64,000 nucleotides of DNA, taken from assembly GCA_944470555.2 (NCBI GenBank), contig OX104132.1, forward strand, positions 11,727,755 through 11,791,754, given 5' to 3'. Each line of letters starts with the position of its first letter. Within the stretch, counting starts at the first letter, position 1. Under the pieces are notes generated by a model. That model was not told where the DNA came from, searched no databases, and saw only the letters and a program-made list of their open reading frames with translations. Source of the DNA: Heterobilharzia americana (lineage: Eukaryota > Platyhelminthes > Trematoda > Strigeidida > Schistosomatidae). A program made the position numbers and the translations under genes. Shown here piece by piece: positions 26,251 to 37,800 of this stretch.

Positions 26251-26699
26251 GAAACTAGGTGAAGAAAGGTTTACTACCGATAATCTCCATTCACCCAACC
26301 ATGAACATAGTACATCAAGAGGTTCCACAATGAGTGAAATAATTGAACACTTTGTCAACACCGACCGGACAATCTCGACAACTTCCGCTTTGAAAGTTTA
26401 TGTACAACGTGAAAGGGCTTAACGCTTTCGCCTTACTTGTATTGTCAGAACTGCAGCTACCTACACTGAAAATCCAGAGCTTCGCCTGAAAAATGAACTA
26501 TTACAACCTCTTCTGCTTTCATGGTCCTAAACTTTAACATTTCAGAACGCCTCTCTTTTTCCTTCTTCGCTTCTGTAAGTTCCTTGTGTAATAAACTTTT
26601 GATGATAAATCATTCTTCAAGTACTTTTACAATATTGCGCAACTCCTTGTCATAGGAGCCAATCTGTAATAAACCATGACTGATAATCACTATCCCTAG

Positions 26700-26990
26700 C
26701 AACTTTTATTGTTAGTTGGCTGGAGGCAATCACCTGGAAACACCAGACCTAGGATTCGTGCTTATTGGCACTCTTCAGTAGGGTGTAGCAATAACCTCAA
26801 GGGAAGTGATGTCACAGATACGCCGTGATGAGGAGTGGCAGCAAGCACGAAACCTAAATCCAGGACATCCTTCCAACCAACTAATGTCTGTTCATATGAA
26901 CCGCAATGGTGAGCCTTCTAGCTTGGTGGCCGCACTGGAAAATGATAGATACAATCCAGTAATCACTCACAACTAGACAAAACGAAATGG
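26700..26990 (+). repeat. family C hammerhead SINE copy, decayed
   Basis: It contains CACAGATACGCCGTGATGAG, GAGTGGCAGCAAGCACGAAA and CCTAAATCCAGG (26820-26870), a hammerhead of family C whose CTGATGA has become GTGATGA. The shared body follows (CCAACCAACTAATGTCTG, ACCGCAATGGTGAGCC, TTGGTGGCCGCACTGG). Confidence 0.6.
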
Positions 26991-27064
26991 GTTACCCTGC
27001 AGTATGTAGTTACCAAAGTACAGCTTCGTGAATGAAACAGCTGAAAATAGTCTCTTCGCTAAAC

Positions 27065-27590
27065 TGCTCTTCAGTCTGTTGTCAAGTTTCTCTTGAGTGA
27101 GTTCATGGGTTTAAATGGCACCCTAATTCCAGTTCCGTTCACATTCCTACGTAGACTTTCCGATGTCCTTTCTTTATATGGCATGACAGCAGAGGATTTA
27201 AATCCTGTTTTAAACATGTTGGGTATGCTACTAAAATTGTCATGTCCATTTGGCCGATAAGTTCTTATATACACTTTAAAAAACGCCAGGGGGTAGCTGT
27301 TAAATAGTAATGTCTCCTTCGCATACTTCAGTTCCTTAATAAAATCTTATGATTTATCAGCCAGATTTCTATCTGGATTGCTGAGACATTTTACCAAGCC
27401 TACCTTGACAAGTGTAGGATGAGACGATGTGGAATCTAAGTACTGATTTAAGTGTAATGGTTTTCTGTAAACACTGGTGTCTGAACCATCATGTCTTTGA
27501 GTAATTTTCAATCCAATAGAAGTAATTCTTTTCTGTAGTTTTCTTATTCTCTGGTAAAGTGGACTGCATCTACTATGGAGTTTATATGCT
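27065..27590 (-). mobile_element. Penelope-like element fragment (RT C-terminal part and connector)
   Basis: The reverse complement from 27590 gives ELLLLD and KITQRHDGSDTSVYRKPLH, then SSHPTLVKVGLVKCLSN, then the open frame at 27071-27274 with AVMPYKERTSESLRRNVNG and RVPFKPMNSLKRNL. These align with LLMLDCKIK, DITVYRKPKHSY and LPYKEGTSETLLKI of the element at 24376-26250, so it belongs to the same group but lies in the opposite orientation. Stops and truncations make it inactive. Confidence 0.75.
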
Positions 27591-28477
27591 TAAAAAATAT
27601 GTATAGGTTCTGATTTCAATACAACGGTTGTCTGGCCTACTACCGTACGTTTTTGATGAGTTGAAATATTCCTAATGCCATTCGTTTCCAACCGTTCATC
27701 ATAATATCTGCCGCGTTTGGGGCTGTTGGAGATATCACTGCTACTCCTTTTTGTATATTACTATATTTTGTCTTGGAATTTGAAGATTCCGGTTATTTTG
27801 GAGACAACTGTACCCCAGGAATGATTTCTTGAGTCAGCACCGTTGTTTAGTTGTTGAGCTCATTTCCAGCGGTGATTTTATTTCTGACCATTCTAGCCAG
27901 ACTACTAACTTGTATATTAGTATGGAGGTGCATCACATCTAAAATTTGAATATTTTCTACTTTCTTTATCTGTATATTTGGTCAACTTGGATTTTTAGAG
28001 ATTTCTAAAAGGAAACAATATTGTGGCTGAATATTTTGATGGCTCTTACATTGGTATGTTTCTGACGTCAAGTATCAGCATAATGGGATAGACTGGGTAA
28101 CGCATCTTATCGGTATTGTACATTCTATTGAGGTTATTCAGGGAAGAAAATTTTCTTTTTCAAAGATATCATTTTCTAAAGCTGTACAAACGTATTTATG
28201 TATATCATAAACATATAACAGTCTACTATAAAACAATAGGGTATAATTACATCATTAACCTAGTCCTATAGAAAAAACCGGAATCAAGAATGTAAAGTAG
28301 TTGCGTAATAAACTAAGACAGTAGAAATATCGAGGAAGACAAGGAGTTTGACAAGGTGGAAATTGTTGATAGATAAGAAACGCAAATATTGAGTGTCCAC
28401 TTGACAGATGGATGTAAAGAAGATGAAGAATGAGACAAGAGTCATAGTGAGGGTGATAATAATAATCAAATAATTAA
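27591..28477. other. spacer between PLE fragments
   Basis: AT-rich. Parts may be further decayed PLE sequence, but I cannot support a domain. Confidence 0.35.
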
Positions 28478-28790
28478 TTATAATGAAATCGAAAAAAAGT
28501 GAGTGTTAAGACCATGGTAAGATGAGCGATTGAATATACTTCTTTTGCACGCAGGATCAAACTTGAATTGATGAATTGCCAGTGCCTCCGCTGTGCATAA
28601 CTTTCTAAGGCGTGCTCCTTTTGAACTATTCAATCTGACACGATAAATGAAATTGAAGGAGGATTCTGGTCTAGCTTTATGTCCAGAGTTGACCAAATGT
28701 TCAAGAATTGAACTGTTAATTGATTTGCATTCTCCCCTCGACAACCAGGCTATCTTCGTGAGTGATTCAGTAACCCGTTTGGGAAAATTG
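28478..28790 (-). mobile_element. Penelope-like element C-terminal (GIY-YIG side) fragment
   Basis: The minus frame 28478-28744 reads SSILEHLVNSGHKARPESSF, FIYRV, KGARLRKLCTAEALAIHQFK. This is the region after the GIY-YIG motifs in PLE proteins (compare 52620-52800, which has SILAHL-, GQRTHLL- and AIAIH-like remnants). It is 5' truncated with no RT attached. Confidence 0.7.
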
Positions 28791-29364
28791 TATGTATGAT
28801 TTTAAAATGGTAGATAATAATCGCTTTTCAGGTGGATAATCTTGTTTGTGGTATGTTCTCTCAGGCGGTCATCTTAATTGTGAATCCTTCATTGACTTTC
28901 TAGACAACATCACTGGCAGAAACTTTAACACAACCAAACGAAGCATGTGATTGGTTGTTTTGTTTGATTGTTGTATCCTTCACCCACCTGACTTGTGACC
29001 TTCAAGGGGTTTATCATTGTTTCTATCTGACAATCGATTTATTTCATATATTTGCACCCACTGGTTGCTGGTTGTCTTAAATATTACATTTCTAGGAATT
29101 CTTTGGCATTTCTTGTGCGATCTATCTCCAAGATTCCTAAATTTTTGAACTGAAATTCGTGTTGACAGCTGTCCACGTATAACTGACTGATACCAGGTTA
29201 TTACACATGGAAACATCTGAAAACTGTCGTCTAATATTAGTAACTGAGGTTTCAAGTAAAGGAAGTTAAGACGAAAACATTGATCATCCGGACTTCAAGT
29301 TTACCGTAGTTCAGCATATAATCAGTAACGTCAGTGCAAAGTTATTGAATAAATAGATTAACTC
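28791..29364. other. spacer, nothing recognised
   Basis: No gene or known repeat is seen. Confidence 0.35.
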
Positions 29365-29485
29365 AGGAACTTAGACGCTTGCTCCCAACAGCAGTTGGGT
29401 GAGGTCACTCTATTTCTTTCTGAAGCCACTTCCGAATATCTTATGAGGCTCTTATTTTCCATGACCGATTAGTCCTCCCAATGCA

Positions 29486-29557
29486 CAAGTGACCACAAAT
29501 ACATTTAAACTAGTGAATACAATGAGATGTGACTTCATCTCTCACCTCTTTTAACAG
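29486..29557 (+). repeat. left inverted repeat arm of the PLE at 29365-30340
   Basis: CAAGTGACCACAAATACATT to CACCTCTTTTAACAG. Its reverse complement matches 30263-30333 with a few changes. Confidence 0.85.
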
Positions 29558-30262
29558 CTGTGATCAGTTTATAGACTGGGCGAATACTTTCATCAGATTG
29601 ACGGTGCTGCTATGGTAAGGCCGCTGAGTTCCTTTTTAGCAGAAACTCGTATCGTGTCTTATGATGAAAAATTACCTCAGAACTTAATTGAAAAAGTTCC
29701 ATTTCATAAAAGACATGTGGATTATATCCTAATCATAAGTGATGATCCATGTTGTCCTACTTCACATCTGAATCGGATGAACGTGGTGCGGAATATCATA
29801 TCTTAAGCAAGTGTAGAAGAGAATGATAACTGCCTATCTTTTTTAGATTTATTGATCAGTCGACGGCAAGATGGATCAACGAAACAATCTACAGGAAGCC
29901 TACTTGGGCAGGGTAACTATTATAATTTCCGTCGGTTCCAATTCGAACGAGGTTAGCTATGCGCTTATATAATCGAATTCATAGAATGTGCACGGCCTTT
30001 ACGTTAAAACGAACCAGATTATTGACGGGGACATTACTTGAGAACTACCCAACAAAGTCTGTAAGTCGGCATAAAGTGGACAGATCATTTGAAAATACTG
30101 TTAATTCAACCTATAAGAAAGATGTTTTCACCATGCTATCATACACTGGTGATCCAAGTAGCTTGATTGTCAGACAGAGACTTGACACTGCCACAAATGA
30201 AGCATATTATGCAGTGGGGTTTCGGATAATTGAAAATTTGAAGCCTACATACTCGTCAAAGT

Positions 30263-30333
30263 TGTTAAAAGAGGTGAGAGATAAAGTCACATCTCATTGT
30301 ATTCACTAGTTTAATTATATTTGTGGTCATTTG
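30263..30333 (-). repeat. right inverted repeat arm of the PLE at 29365-30340
   Basis: TGTTAAAAGAGGTGAGAG to TTTGTGGTCATTTG. It encodes the last residues (LLKEVRDKVTSHCIH) of the PLE frame, so the left arm is an inverted copy of the element's 3' coding end. Confidence 0.85.
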
Positions 30334-30340
30334 GGAGCGA

Positions 30341-30683
30341 ACGTCTGATCTCTTCAATAGCCAGAACTTTTATTGAATTGAGGCATAAAATGGATGTGCA
30401 TACGACATTCACGTCTATGTATAAGACCTGTTGTGGAGGTATTTTAAACTTTAATAGAAGAGACTTCATTACCTTATGCGACAATTTTAGTTTTCGTTGA
30501 GGCATCAGCTAGTAGCAGCTTTATGTCACATGTATATTTTCAATTACCAATCAAGTAATCTAAAACGGGTTAATAATGGTTCATTTAGAATTCTATACTA
30601 TCTCCTATTTGAGTATAGGCACCAAGCTGAGCAGTCAGAGTAAACAAGAGAAAATATCTATACACTGTTAGTTCCTTTGACAG
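30341..30683. other. spacer, nothing recognised
   Basis: AT-rich sequence between the PLE and the RTE 3' tail. Confidence 0.35.
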
Positions 30684-33600
30684 CAGACATATTATTATAT
30701 TATTTGTCCCTTTGGTTCCTAATAGAACATAGGGCTTCATTAGCACGTCTCCATTCCACTCTCTCCTCTGCAATCTTTTAAACATGGCTCCACGACTGCC
30801 CACAACCTCTCATTTCCTCCTCACATGATCTCCTCCATATCACACTCGGACGCCCAACTCGTCGTTTCCCATCTGGGTTCTACTCGAGTGTCTGGTGCAT
30901 GATGTCTCCGAATGCTCTTCTCAGTGCTCATCCAATCCACCTCCACTCCACTCTGCAACTTATTGAGTGATAGGTTCTTGGTTGGTTCGTCGCCCCGCCA
31001 ACCAGAGTTCTTTGTCCCTCATTATTTCTGGTAATCCATCTGAGCTTCAGTAATGAGCCAGCCTAGGCAGTTGTTCATGAATATCTGTAGTTTGTTGGAA
31101 ATCCCTTTCGTAACGTGCCAAGTCTCTGCACCATCACATAGAAGCACTGACTTGACTGATATTGGTGTTGAAAATCCAGATGTTGTTCAGGCTTATTGCT
31201 GAGTGCAGTAGATCTCCACACTGGTTTCAGGTTAATGAACGCCTGTCTTGTTGTGTTTCTGATCGTGGCTGGCTTTGGCGTCCTCCTCTGTGCCACCAGT
31301 GGTTGAAATGATGCTGCCTCCTAGATAGGTGAAGGAGACTACTTCCATTAAGCTTCTCCCATTTTATGGTGATTGGAGCTTGTTGTTGTTGTTGGTGGTG
31401 TCTTTGGTTGGGTATCTTCATCACCTCTGTCTTCTCTACCTTCACCTGAAGTCTTGTTTTCGCTGCCCAGCCTCTTCTGTCAACTTGTTGGATTTTGCCC
31501 ATAGATCTTCAAGTTTGTGTGATATTGGACACAAGTCATCACTGGTGAAATCAAAATCCTCTAGGCTCTTTTACCCGGTCCAGCGTATCCCCCTCTTCTC
31601 ACTCCTCACAGTTTGCTGCATGATACAGTCCACCAAAATCAGGAATATCATGGGTTATAGTAGGTAGCAGCCTTGTTTCACTCATGTCTCCACTTCAAAA
31701 GCATCACTGAGCTTTCCATTGTGACTTACTTGACATGTGGCATGTTCACATAATTGTAGAATGAGACTGATAACGGTTTGTGGTATTCTGTAGTGTTGAG
31801 GCAGTTGGCTGCCAAATTATTCTCGGTCGACGCTGTGGAAGGCCGGCCGGCCGGCCTTTTCAAAGTCGATGAAGTTGAGGAAGACAGTTGAGTTGACTGC
31901 CATGTTATACTCTGTTCTATGATGATGCGAAGCGTAGCGTCGCAATTTGATCCGCATATGATTTGTACTTCCTAAATCCACCCAGTCTGTTCCTGTGATA
32001 GTTTTGAATCCAGTGCATTCTTTAGTCTCTCCAGGATGATGCGGCTTAATATTTTGCTTTGGGTGGACAGGAACATGGTTCCATGCCAATCCTTGCAAAG
32101 ACTCAGGCCACCCTTCTTCCAATCACCAGGTACATTTCCTTCCTTCCCTCCAAACCTCCTGCAATAGTGGTGTAGTGTGAGCATGTCTGCTGTTGTCTCT
32201 GCGTCTGTTTTCAGTAATTCTGGTGGAATTCCATCTGGTCCTGCTGCTTTCCCTGCATTTCAGTAACATTATGGCGTTCAGGACTTCTTCTGATATCGGG
32301 GGGCCTGTGTTCACTTGTAGTTCTGTGGCTGGGGTGCTGGTGGTGATCGATTCAGGAGCTTATTGAAGTGGTCAGCCAATCGTTTCCTTTGTTTCTCTTC
32401 TTTGACCTCACTATCTTTCATTGGTTTCGTCTGCGTTGATCTCTTCCCAGATAATAATCTGGTTATTTGATACAATGTTGTCAGGTCTCTGTCTCTCCTA
32501 ACAGCAGCTTGCAGCCTGTTCTACTTCACTTGCCAGTGTGTCGTGGAAGTGTCTTTTGGCTTTCCGCGCATTCTTCTTCACTTCTTCGTCCAGTGTTTTA
32601 TACGTTGTGTTCAGTTTCTCTTCTCGTGATTCATCCTTGCACTGCACTGGTGTATCTTCTGCTTCACTATCCTCCTCTCCCTGCTCCATCAGCTTCCATG
32701 TGTCCGTCGAGATCCATTCCATTCCTTATCGTCTTTCTTCTTCCTTACTAATACGGTTGTGCAGGTTTCTTTCCACATAGCTCTCAAAGAGTTCCAGTGT
32801 TCATCCATACAGGTTTGTTCAGTGATGTTGCTCGATTTCTCCCATTTTGTTCTGCTAACTGACCACGTGAAGATTTCCTTTGTAGTTTCATCCTTTAGTT
32901 CATTATCTGTCCTGGGTGTTGAACGTGAACCGTGATCTATCATCAACTTTCTTGGAGGCTTTCAATTTGATTTGGAAATTTTCTTGGACTAGATAGTGGT
33001 ATGAACCTCCATCTGCTCCTCTTTTTCATCTTGTGTCAAGTAGGCTGACTGCGTCTCCACTTTCTTCACATTGAGATGAAGCCGATCTGACTTTTAGTGT
33101 GTCCATCTAGTGAAATCAATTCCATGTCACTTTGTGGATATCCTTGTACTTAAACACAGTGCTTCCAAACACCAAATCGTTGTATGCACAGAATTCTGCA
33201 AACAATTCTCCATTCTCGTTCATTTCAACAAGTGCCTCTCGACCCATGGTTAGTTCTCTTCTTGTGTTGTCCGCTCTCAGTTTGGCATTCATGTCGCTCA
33301 TTAGAATTTCGATGTCGCCTACTGGAGTGTTGCGCATCACTGATTATAGTTGTCTGTGGGATTCCTCCTTCTCTTTATGATCTGCCTTAATTGTAGGTGC
33401 CTGGCAATGGCATTGAATGATTGTGACTTTCCTTCCTTTTGAGTTGAACCTTTCTGTTATGATCCTGCAAAAGGAGATTGGTTCCAACTGCATGAGGGTC
33501 TTCGGTGCTCTTAGGGGCATCATGATACTCACTCCCTCAGTGCTCGTGGTTGTCGTCTGGGTGACACGGAGTAGATTATTGACTCCTCTCCAGTTGACAG

Positions 33601-33996
33601 TTTGGAGAGTCCACTTCAATTCCACCTGCTTTCGCAGGTTCCTAGCACTTCAATGTAATACCTTCTCATATCCTTTGCGATCTGGGCAGCCTTGGTAGCT
33701 TCATACATGGTGCGTACATTCCATGTCCCCATGTTCACTCTCGCTTTCATCGAGGGAGAGAAGACACATCGGCCGACTGGCTTGCCGAAGGCTTTCACCA
33801 ACCGACGTCATTTCATCTCTCCGATTCGAGCGAGGAATAAGTTTGTTTTCAGTTTTTATACTTTGTTTGTGCTCAGAAGTTTCTTTAGCGATTGGATTGG
33901 TTTTCCGGGGTAGGGTTGCTAGCCGTATGCCCAACCTTCCCTGTTTATCCGGGTGTAGGACCGGTTAGTAACTAGTGGACTAGTTAACCAGGCGAG
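30684..33996 (-). mobile_element. nearly full-length RTE-clade retrotransposon, inactivated
   Basis: About 3.3 kb on the minus strand from 5' end CTCGCCTGGTTAAC (33996) to the tail GTTCTATTAGGAACC and AATAATATAATAATA near 30684. Order: leader; endonuclease frames 33616-33801 (KARVNMGTWNVRTMYEATK), 33344-33625 and 33116-33340 (SDMNAKLRADN, MGREALVEMNENGELFAEF); linker 32498-32946; reverse transcriptase 31817-32314 (PPISEEVLNAI; GDWKKGGLSLCKDWHGTM; SKILSRIILERLKNALDSK; FEKA and SVDRE around motif A); post-RT 31075-31502 (RQAFINLKPVW, RLGTLRKGFPTNYR). Many frameshifts are present. It is the best template here for defining both element ends. Confidence 0.9.
31838..31861 (-). repeat. (GGCC)n expansion inside RTE motif A
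   Basis: Three extra GGCC units interrupt the codons for Phe-Glu-Lys-Ala-Phe. The minus strand now reads FEKAGRPAFHSVDRE where other copies read FEKAFDSIDQE- or SVDRE-like sequence. The 12-base insertion keeps the frame. Confidence 0.75.
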
Positions 33997-34150
33997 ATTG
34001 AAATAACCTTTAATGAGTCAGGCTAAGCTGAAACCTAGTTGTTGGTTGACATTTAGAGCTATTAATAAAGATCAGCAGCCGAATAACTCGGAAATTATGA
34101 TGTAATAGCATGTATTAAAAGTGAAGACTATCAAAAGTAAGGTATGAAGT

Positions 34151-34439
34151 CTTGTGTAAGAAAGTGTTCAGTAGAGCTAAGAGTCATCCAAGAGGTGAGG
34201 TTCAACTCGAATAAGCCTTGGAGCAACAGTCACGTTTCATATTTATAGTGATCTGTCACCATCATCAGTTAAAAAGGCCCTTTCTTTTTAACATACATTC
34301 ACGTGAGACTGTCATCTTATTCAGGTAAAATAAAAGTGAGAAAATTTGACTTGTATGAATTAAAGGTAATACTGCATCCGATGGGCAGCAAACTGATAAA
34401 CAATTTTGAAATTGTTGTATTGACGATAATCTAAACTCC
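34151..34439 (+). repeat. left arm of a long inverted repeat
   Basis: About 289 bases from CTTGTGTAAGAAAGTGTTC to ACGATAATCTAAACTCC, matching 34992-35281 in reverse with only scattered differences. See the paired entry. Confidence 0.9.
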
Positions 34440-34991
34440 TTCAAAATTATTTAAAACTGCCAAAAGATTCAGACTTCACTCCACCTGAGTGTACTCATTA
34501 GAAGTAAAAGGAAAATGGGGTGGGGGGGGGGTGGTAAACACATTGATTTCTCCTTGCCTTTTAAGGGTATTTTTCTTCCCTCATCTCTACATCTAGATAA
34601 ACACTGTTCGTAGCCTTTACCAACTACTGTTCGGTTATCTTCAATCAACAGAATGCTCTGACAAGAATGTCTGTTTTGATGCATAAGCATTACAGTGATG
34701 CTTCTTGCTCAGCGAGGGGGCCAACTCATAAGCTTTGTGTTGGAAAGTTTATAAATTAGGAGACCATCTGGAACTTGGAGGTGAACCCAAAATGTGAGTA
34801 AAACTCCTCCAATTTTACTCCATGATGAGTGAAGTATATCATCATTAGGTAAAATCCTCTTTATAGGATTTTAGGCTACTTGTGAGTAAACATGGATAGT
34901 GGCTAGCAGTGGAATTCAGGATGCGCATTTCGTCCTATTTGGGACTCATCAGCTGGATGTACCTGCCTCCAAGTGAGTGATGTTGTGAGTA
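34440..34991. other. loop region of the long inverted repeat
   Basis: 552 bases without a supported gene. It holds a G-rich run (34514-34534, GGGGTGGGGGGGGGGTGG) and, next to the right arm, a family A hammerhead on the minus strand (34904-34970). Confidence 0.5.
34904..34970 (-). ncRNA. hammerhead ribozyme motif, family A, close to the S. mansoni ribozyme
   Basis: The reverse complement reads AGGCAGGTACATCCAG, CTGATGA, GTCC CAAATA GGAC, GAAA, TGCGCATC, then CTGAATTCCACTGC. From memory this is almost the S. mansoni hammerhead used for structure work, including the stem I and II loop sequences that make tertiary contacts. One stem I pair is lost (CTGAAT where CTGGAT would pair with ATCCAG). 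The core is complete. Confidence 0.85.
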
Positions 34992-35281
34992 GGAGTATAG
35001 ATTATCGTCAATACAACGATTTCAAAATTGTTTATCAGTTTGCTGCCCATCGGCCTGTGGTATTACCTTTAATTCATACAAGTCAAATTTTCTCACTTTT
35101 ATTTTACCTGAATAAGATGACAATCTCATGTGAATGTATGTTAAAAAGAAAGGGCCTTTTTAACTGATGATGGTGACAGATCACTATAAATATGAAACGT
35201 GACTGTTGCTCCAAGGCTTATTCGAGTTGAACCTCACCTCTTGGATGACTCTTAGTTCTACTGAACAGTTTCTTATACTAG
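34992..35281 (-). repeat. right arm of a long inverted repeat
   Basis: From GGAGTATAGATTATCGTC to TGAACAGTTTCTTATACTAG, the inverted partner of 34151-34439. On the plus strand it holds CTGATGA (35164-35170), a GTGA/TCAC hairpin and GAAAC (35194-35198), hammerhead-like as in PLE ends. The pair is probably a solo or internally replaced PLE with inverted pLTRs, or a foldback element. Confidence 0.9.
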
Positions 35282-36479
35282 AATGCATACCATAATTCAT
35301 TCGAACTTGTAATTGTCTGTGTTATGACATCATACCTTTCAGGTTACTAAACTGATCTGTTTTTGGAATTAGGCTTCAGTCACACTCGATCTGTTGAAAG
35401 TTTCTGCTGATTTTCACCTGAACTAATGATATTCAACTAGTTTCTTTTGCTTACTTCACCTGAACAGCTGTTTGCCTACACTCAAATAGAAGTGGGGATT
35501 CGAACCGGAAAACAGGAATGTCAGTTTCTATATTGATGCTGAGTTATTGCACTTGATATATCTTAAGCAAGCTGGATTACAGTTGTACAGCTTTGTGAAT
35601 GCCTTTGTCAGCCATTCTTGCACAGTGTTGTTGCTAAGAAATTGAATTGCCAGATGAAAAATCTAACTGTTAAAAACTTATTATTGTGCCAAGTTGAAGT
35701 CGTCTGCATCTTTTACTGGAGCTTAAATTTATTTCCTTTTTATTCCCAGTTTAGGTTTCTTGCCAGGTTAGTTGTTAAAGATCATATTCTAAATTTCCGA
35801 CAGAAATATCCTTACAAAATCTCGATCGTTTACCGGTGGAAACAGAAATTTCATTCACTCATTCTCAGATATGTAAGGTTAATGTTTATAGGACCATCTG
35901 TATTGAGACAGAATTACATTTTCTTAGTGATTCATTTACTGAAAACGGCTTTTTTAAAATCTAGATATGAGAAATGAAAATGCTGAACAAATTAATATTT
36001 CTATTTAGAAAGGAAACAAAGCATAGGATAAATTTATGAAGCATCCATCTATATCTATTTGCATGCATAACTCCAGTTTAAATTTTACAGTGGCAATATA
36101 TGACGCATTTGTGTAGACAGTTAGCAATCGTTGCCAAGCTGCTCTGTTTACATCGAACAGTTCAAAGGATTCGGGAACTTAATATAATTAGTCTTAACGA
36201 CGAATTGTAATGATATATTATATGTACTAATTGCAGAATAAAAGACGTAGCTTATTAATAACCTAGGCAGATCATATATATATATATATATATTCATCGA
36301 ATATTGATGTCTTAAAAATCAAATTACTCCGAAATGTCTACGTCTACGTACTCCAATTCCAACTGACAAAGTGAAAGCAGCATTACAATGCATCAGCAAA
36401 CTCTGTCTAAAAGAAGAAATTCATTGGATAGTCAAGTAGTTACACAGCATCCGTAGCTATATTGAAGAACTTAAATGTA
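35282..36479. other. spacer with a (TA)n run
   Basis: No supported gene; the 119-codon frame at 35618-35977 has no motif. A (TA)n tract lies at 36272-36293. The last 180 bases may be a decayed PLE N-terminal region. Confidence 0.4.
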
Positions 36480-37800
36480 AACTGAAAGAAACAGTTTATG
36501 AGAAAGATTATGAATACCTGACCGATAACTTCAACAGGGCGAGATAAGCTGTCTACAAAAATTCGAGAATACTCAAATAAAGAGGTTCAACAAGCTAATG
36601 GAAGAAAAGTATTTAACACAGCATAATGAAATTCCCTACAGTACATCGCCAGCCAACGATAAAACAAAGTGGGTTATGAATCTCTCAATTAAGGTTTTAA
36701 GCTCAGCAGAAGTAAAGGTACTAGAGAAGGGATTCAACTTCAATGTAGCAATTAGTGAATTGAAACCTGAAGATGTCATTCCTAAAATTGGAATAGCACT
36801 AAGTTCAGTAGATAAGACAGTAGCAGATGAAGTTCGAGCACAATGTGCTCTTACACTTGAGCGACAGAAAAAAACAAAACAAAATAATAGAAGCTATTGA
36901 TAAACAAATTGCAAAGGAACTGGGAGAATTTTCCAAGATAAAACTGACTGATAAAAGAATCTATGATGTACCAAAATCGAAAGGTTGCGGCCAACTGTTT
37001 ATGTATATCCAACTGAAAAAAATGTAATTCTGACATACCACTGAGGCATATTTATCTCTTCTTTCAGGTCTGTCCTCTCAGAAGACCGCTGGCCTTATTT
37101 ATCAACGCGTAGAGGATATTCGACCACTAAGTACTGAACTCAGGCGTCTTTTACTCCCATGCACCAAAGACATACAGTTTCATTTTGATGGCAGCCTACA
37201 TAGATCATTCGATGGACTGGCTCTCGGAGCTCCTTTGAAACCAGTACTATCTGACATATTAACGTCAAATCGGAAATTTGTGATTGATATGAATACGTTA
37301 TTTGTGCTATATGTTAGGAGGACATTTTCCATTTATTGTAATCGTTATTAAGTATCAGACATACCTCAGATGTTTAATTATACTGATGGTAGCATCAAGA
37401 AGAGAACCAGCTGAGATCTCTTGATGTATGGGTGAAACTCGAGGAGGACAGTACTATGGAGAGAAGCATTCGTTATAAATCTACTTGGTGCTATCAACAA
37501 CAATACTTCAATAGTTTTTTCCCCAATAAACAACCATAAGGGGTTAATAAGAATGGTGTACCAAAGAGTAGGGTGGATAAGCCTTTAAAAGAAGATTCAG
37601 ACTGAACTGAAACATCATACGTTGTTTACTGGACAGGGAGTACGATTCAAAATTATTGAAAAATACTGCATGAACAACAGAAGAAGATAATAATATGACA
37701 ATGTAGAAAATAAGTCAATTTACTGGAAACCGGAGTTTGAGTTGGACCACAAAGCAGAGAGAATAGGAAAAGGATTAGAAGTGAATTGTTGGTAATCACC
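36480..37800 (+). mobile_element. Penelope-like element remnant with N-terminal and RT parts
   Basis: The frame at 36598-36900 reads KTKWVMNLSIKVLSSAEVK and VLEKGFNFNVAISELKPED, the conserved region upstream of the RT in PLE proteins, then KIGIALSSVDK and EVRAQCALTLERQKK. After frameshifts come IAKELGEFSKIKLTDKRI, then DGSLHRSFDGLALGAPLKPV with LSDI, corresponding to the RT motif DG-x-AMG-x-PLGP-x-LADI, then DMNTLFVLYVRRTF at the YVDD position. Numerous stops are present. It is a third PLE lineage in the window. Confidence 0.75.

Larger units (their letters stand above)
29365..30340 (+). mobile_element. Penelope-like element, internally deleted, between inverted ends
   Basis: Frames from about 29600 read VPFHKRHVDYILIISDDP (degenerate YVDD region), CLSFLDLLISRRQDGSTKQS, YRKP-like, and then the open frame 29959-30309 with RLYNRIHRMCTAFTLKRTR, LLENYPTKSVSRHK and FTMLSYTGDPSSLIVRQRL. 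This is a Penelope RT C-terminus of a family different from 24376-26250. An inverted repeat (29486-29557 with 30263-30333) starts within the last codons of the open frame. A further outer inverted match (GGAACTTAGACGCTTGCTCCC with GGGAGCGAACGTCTGATCTC) lies outside it. Confidence 0.75.
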
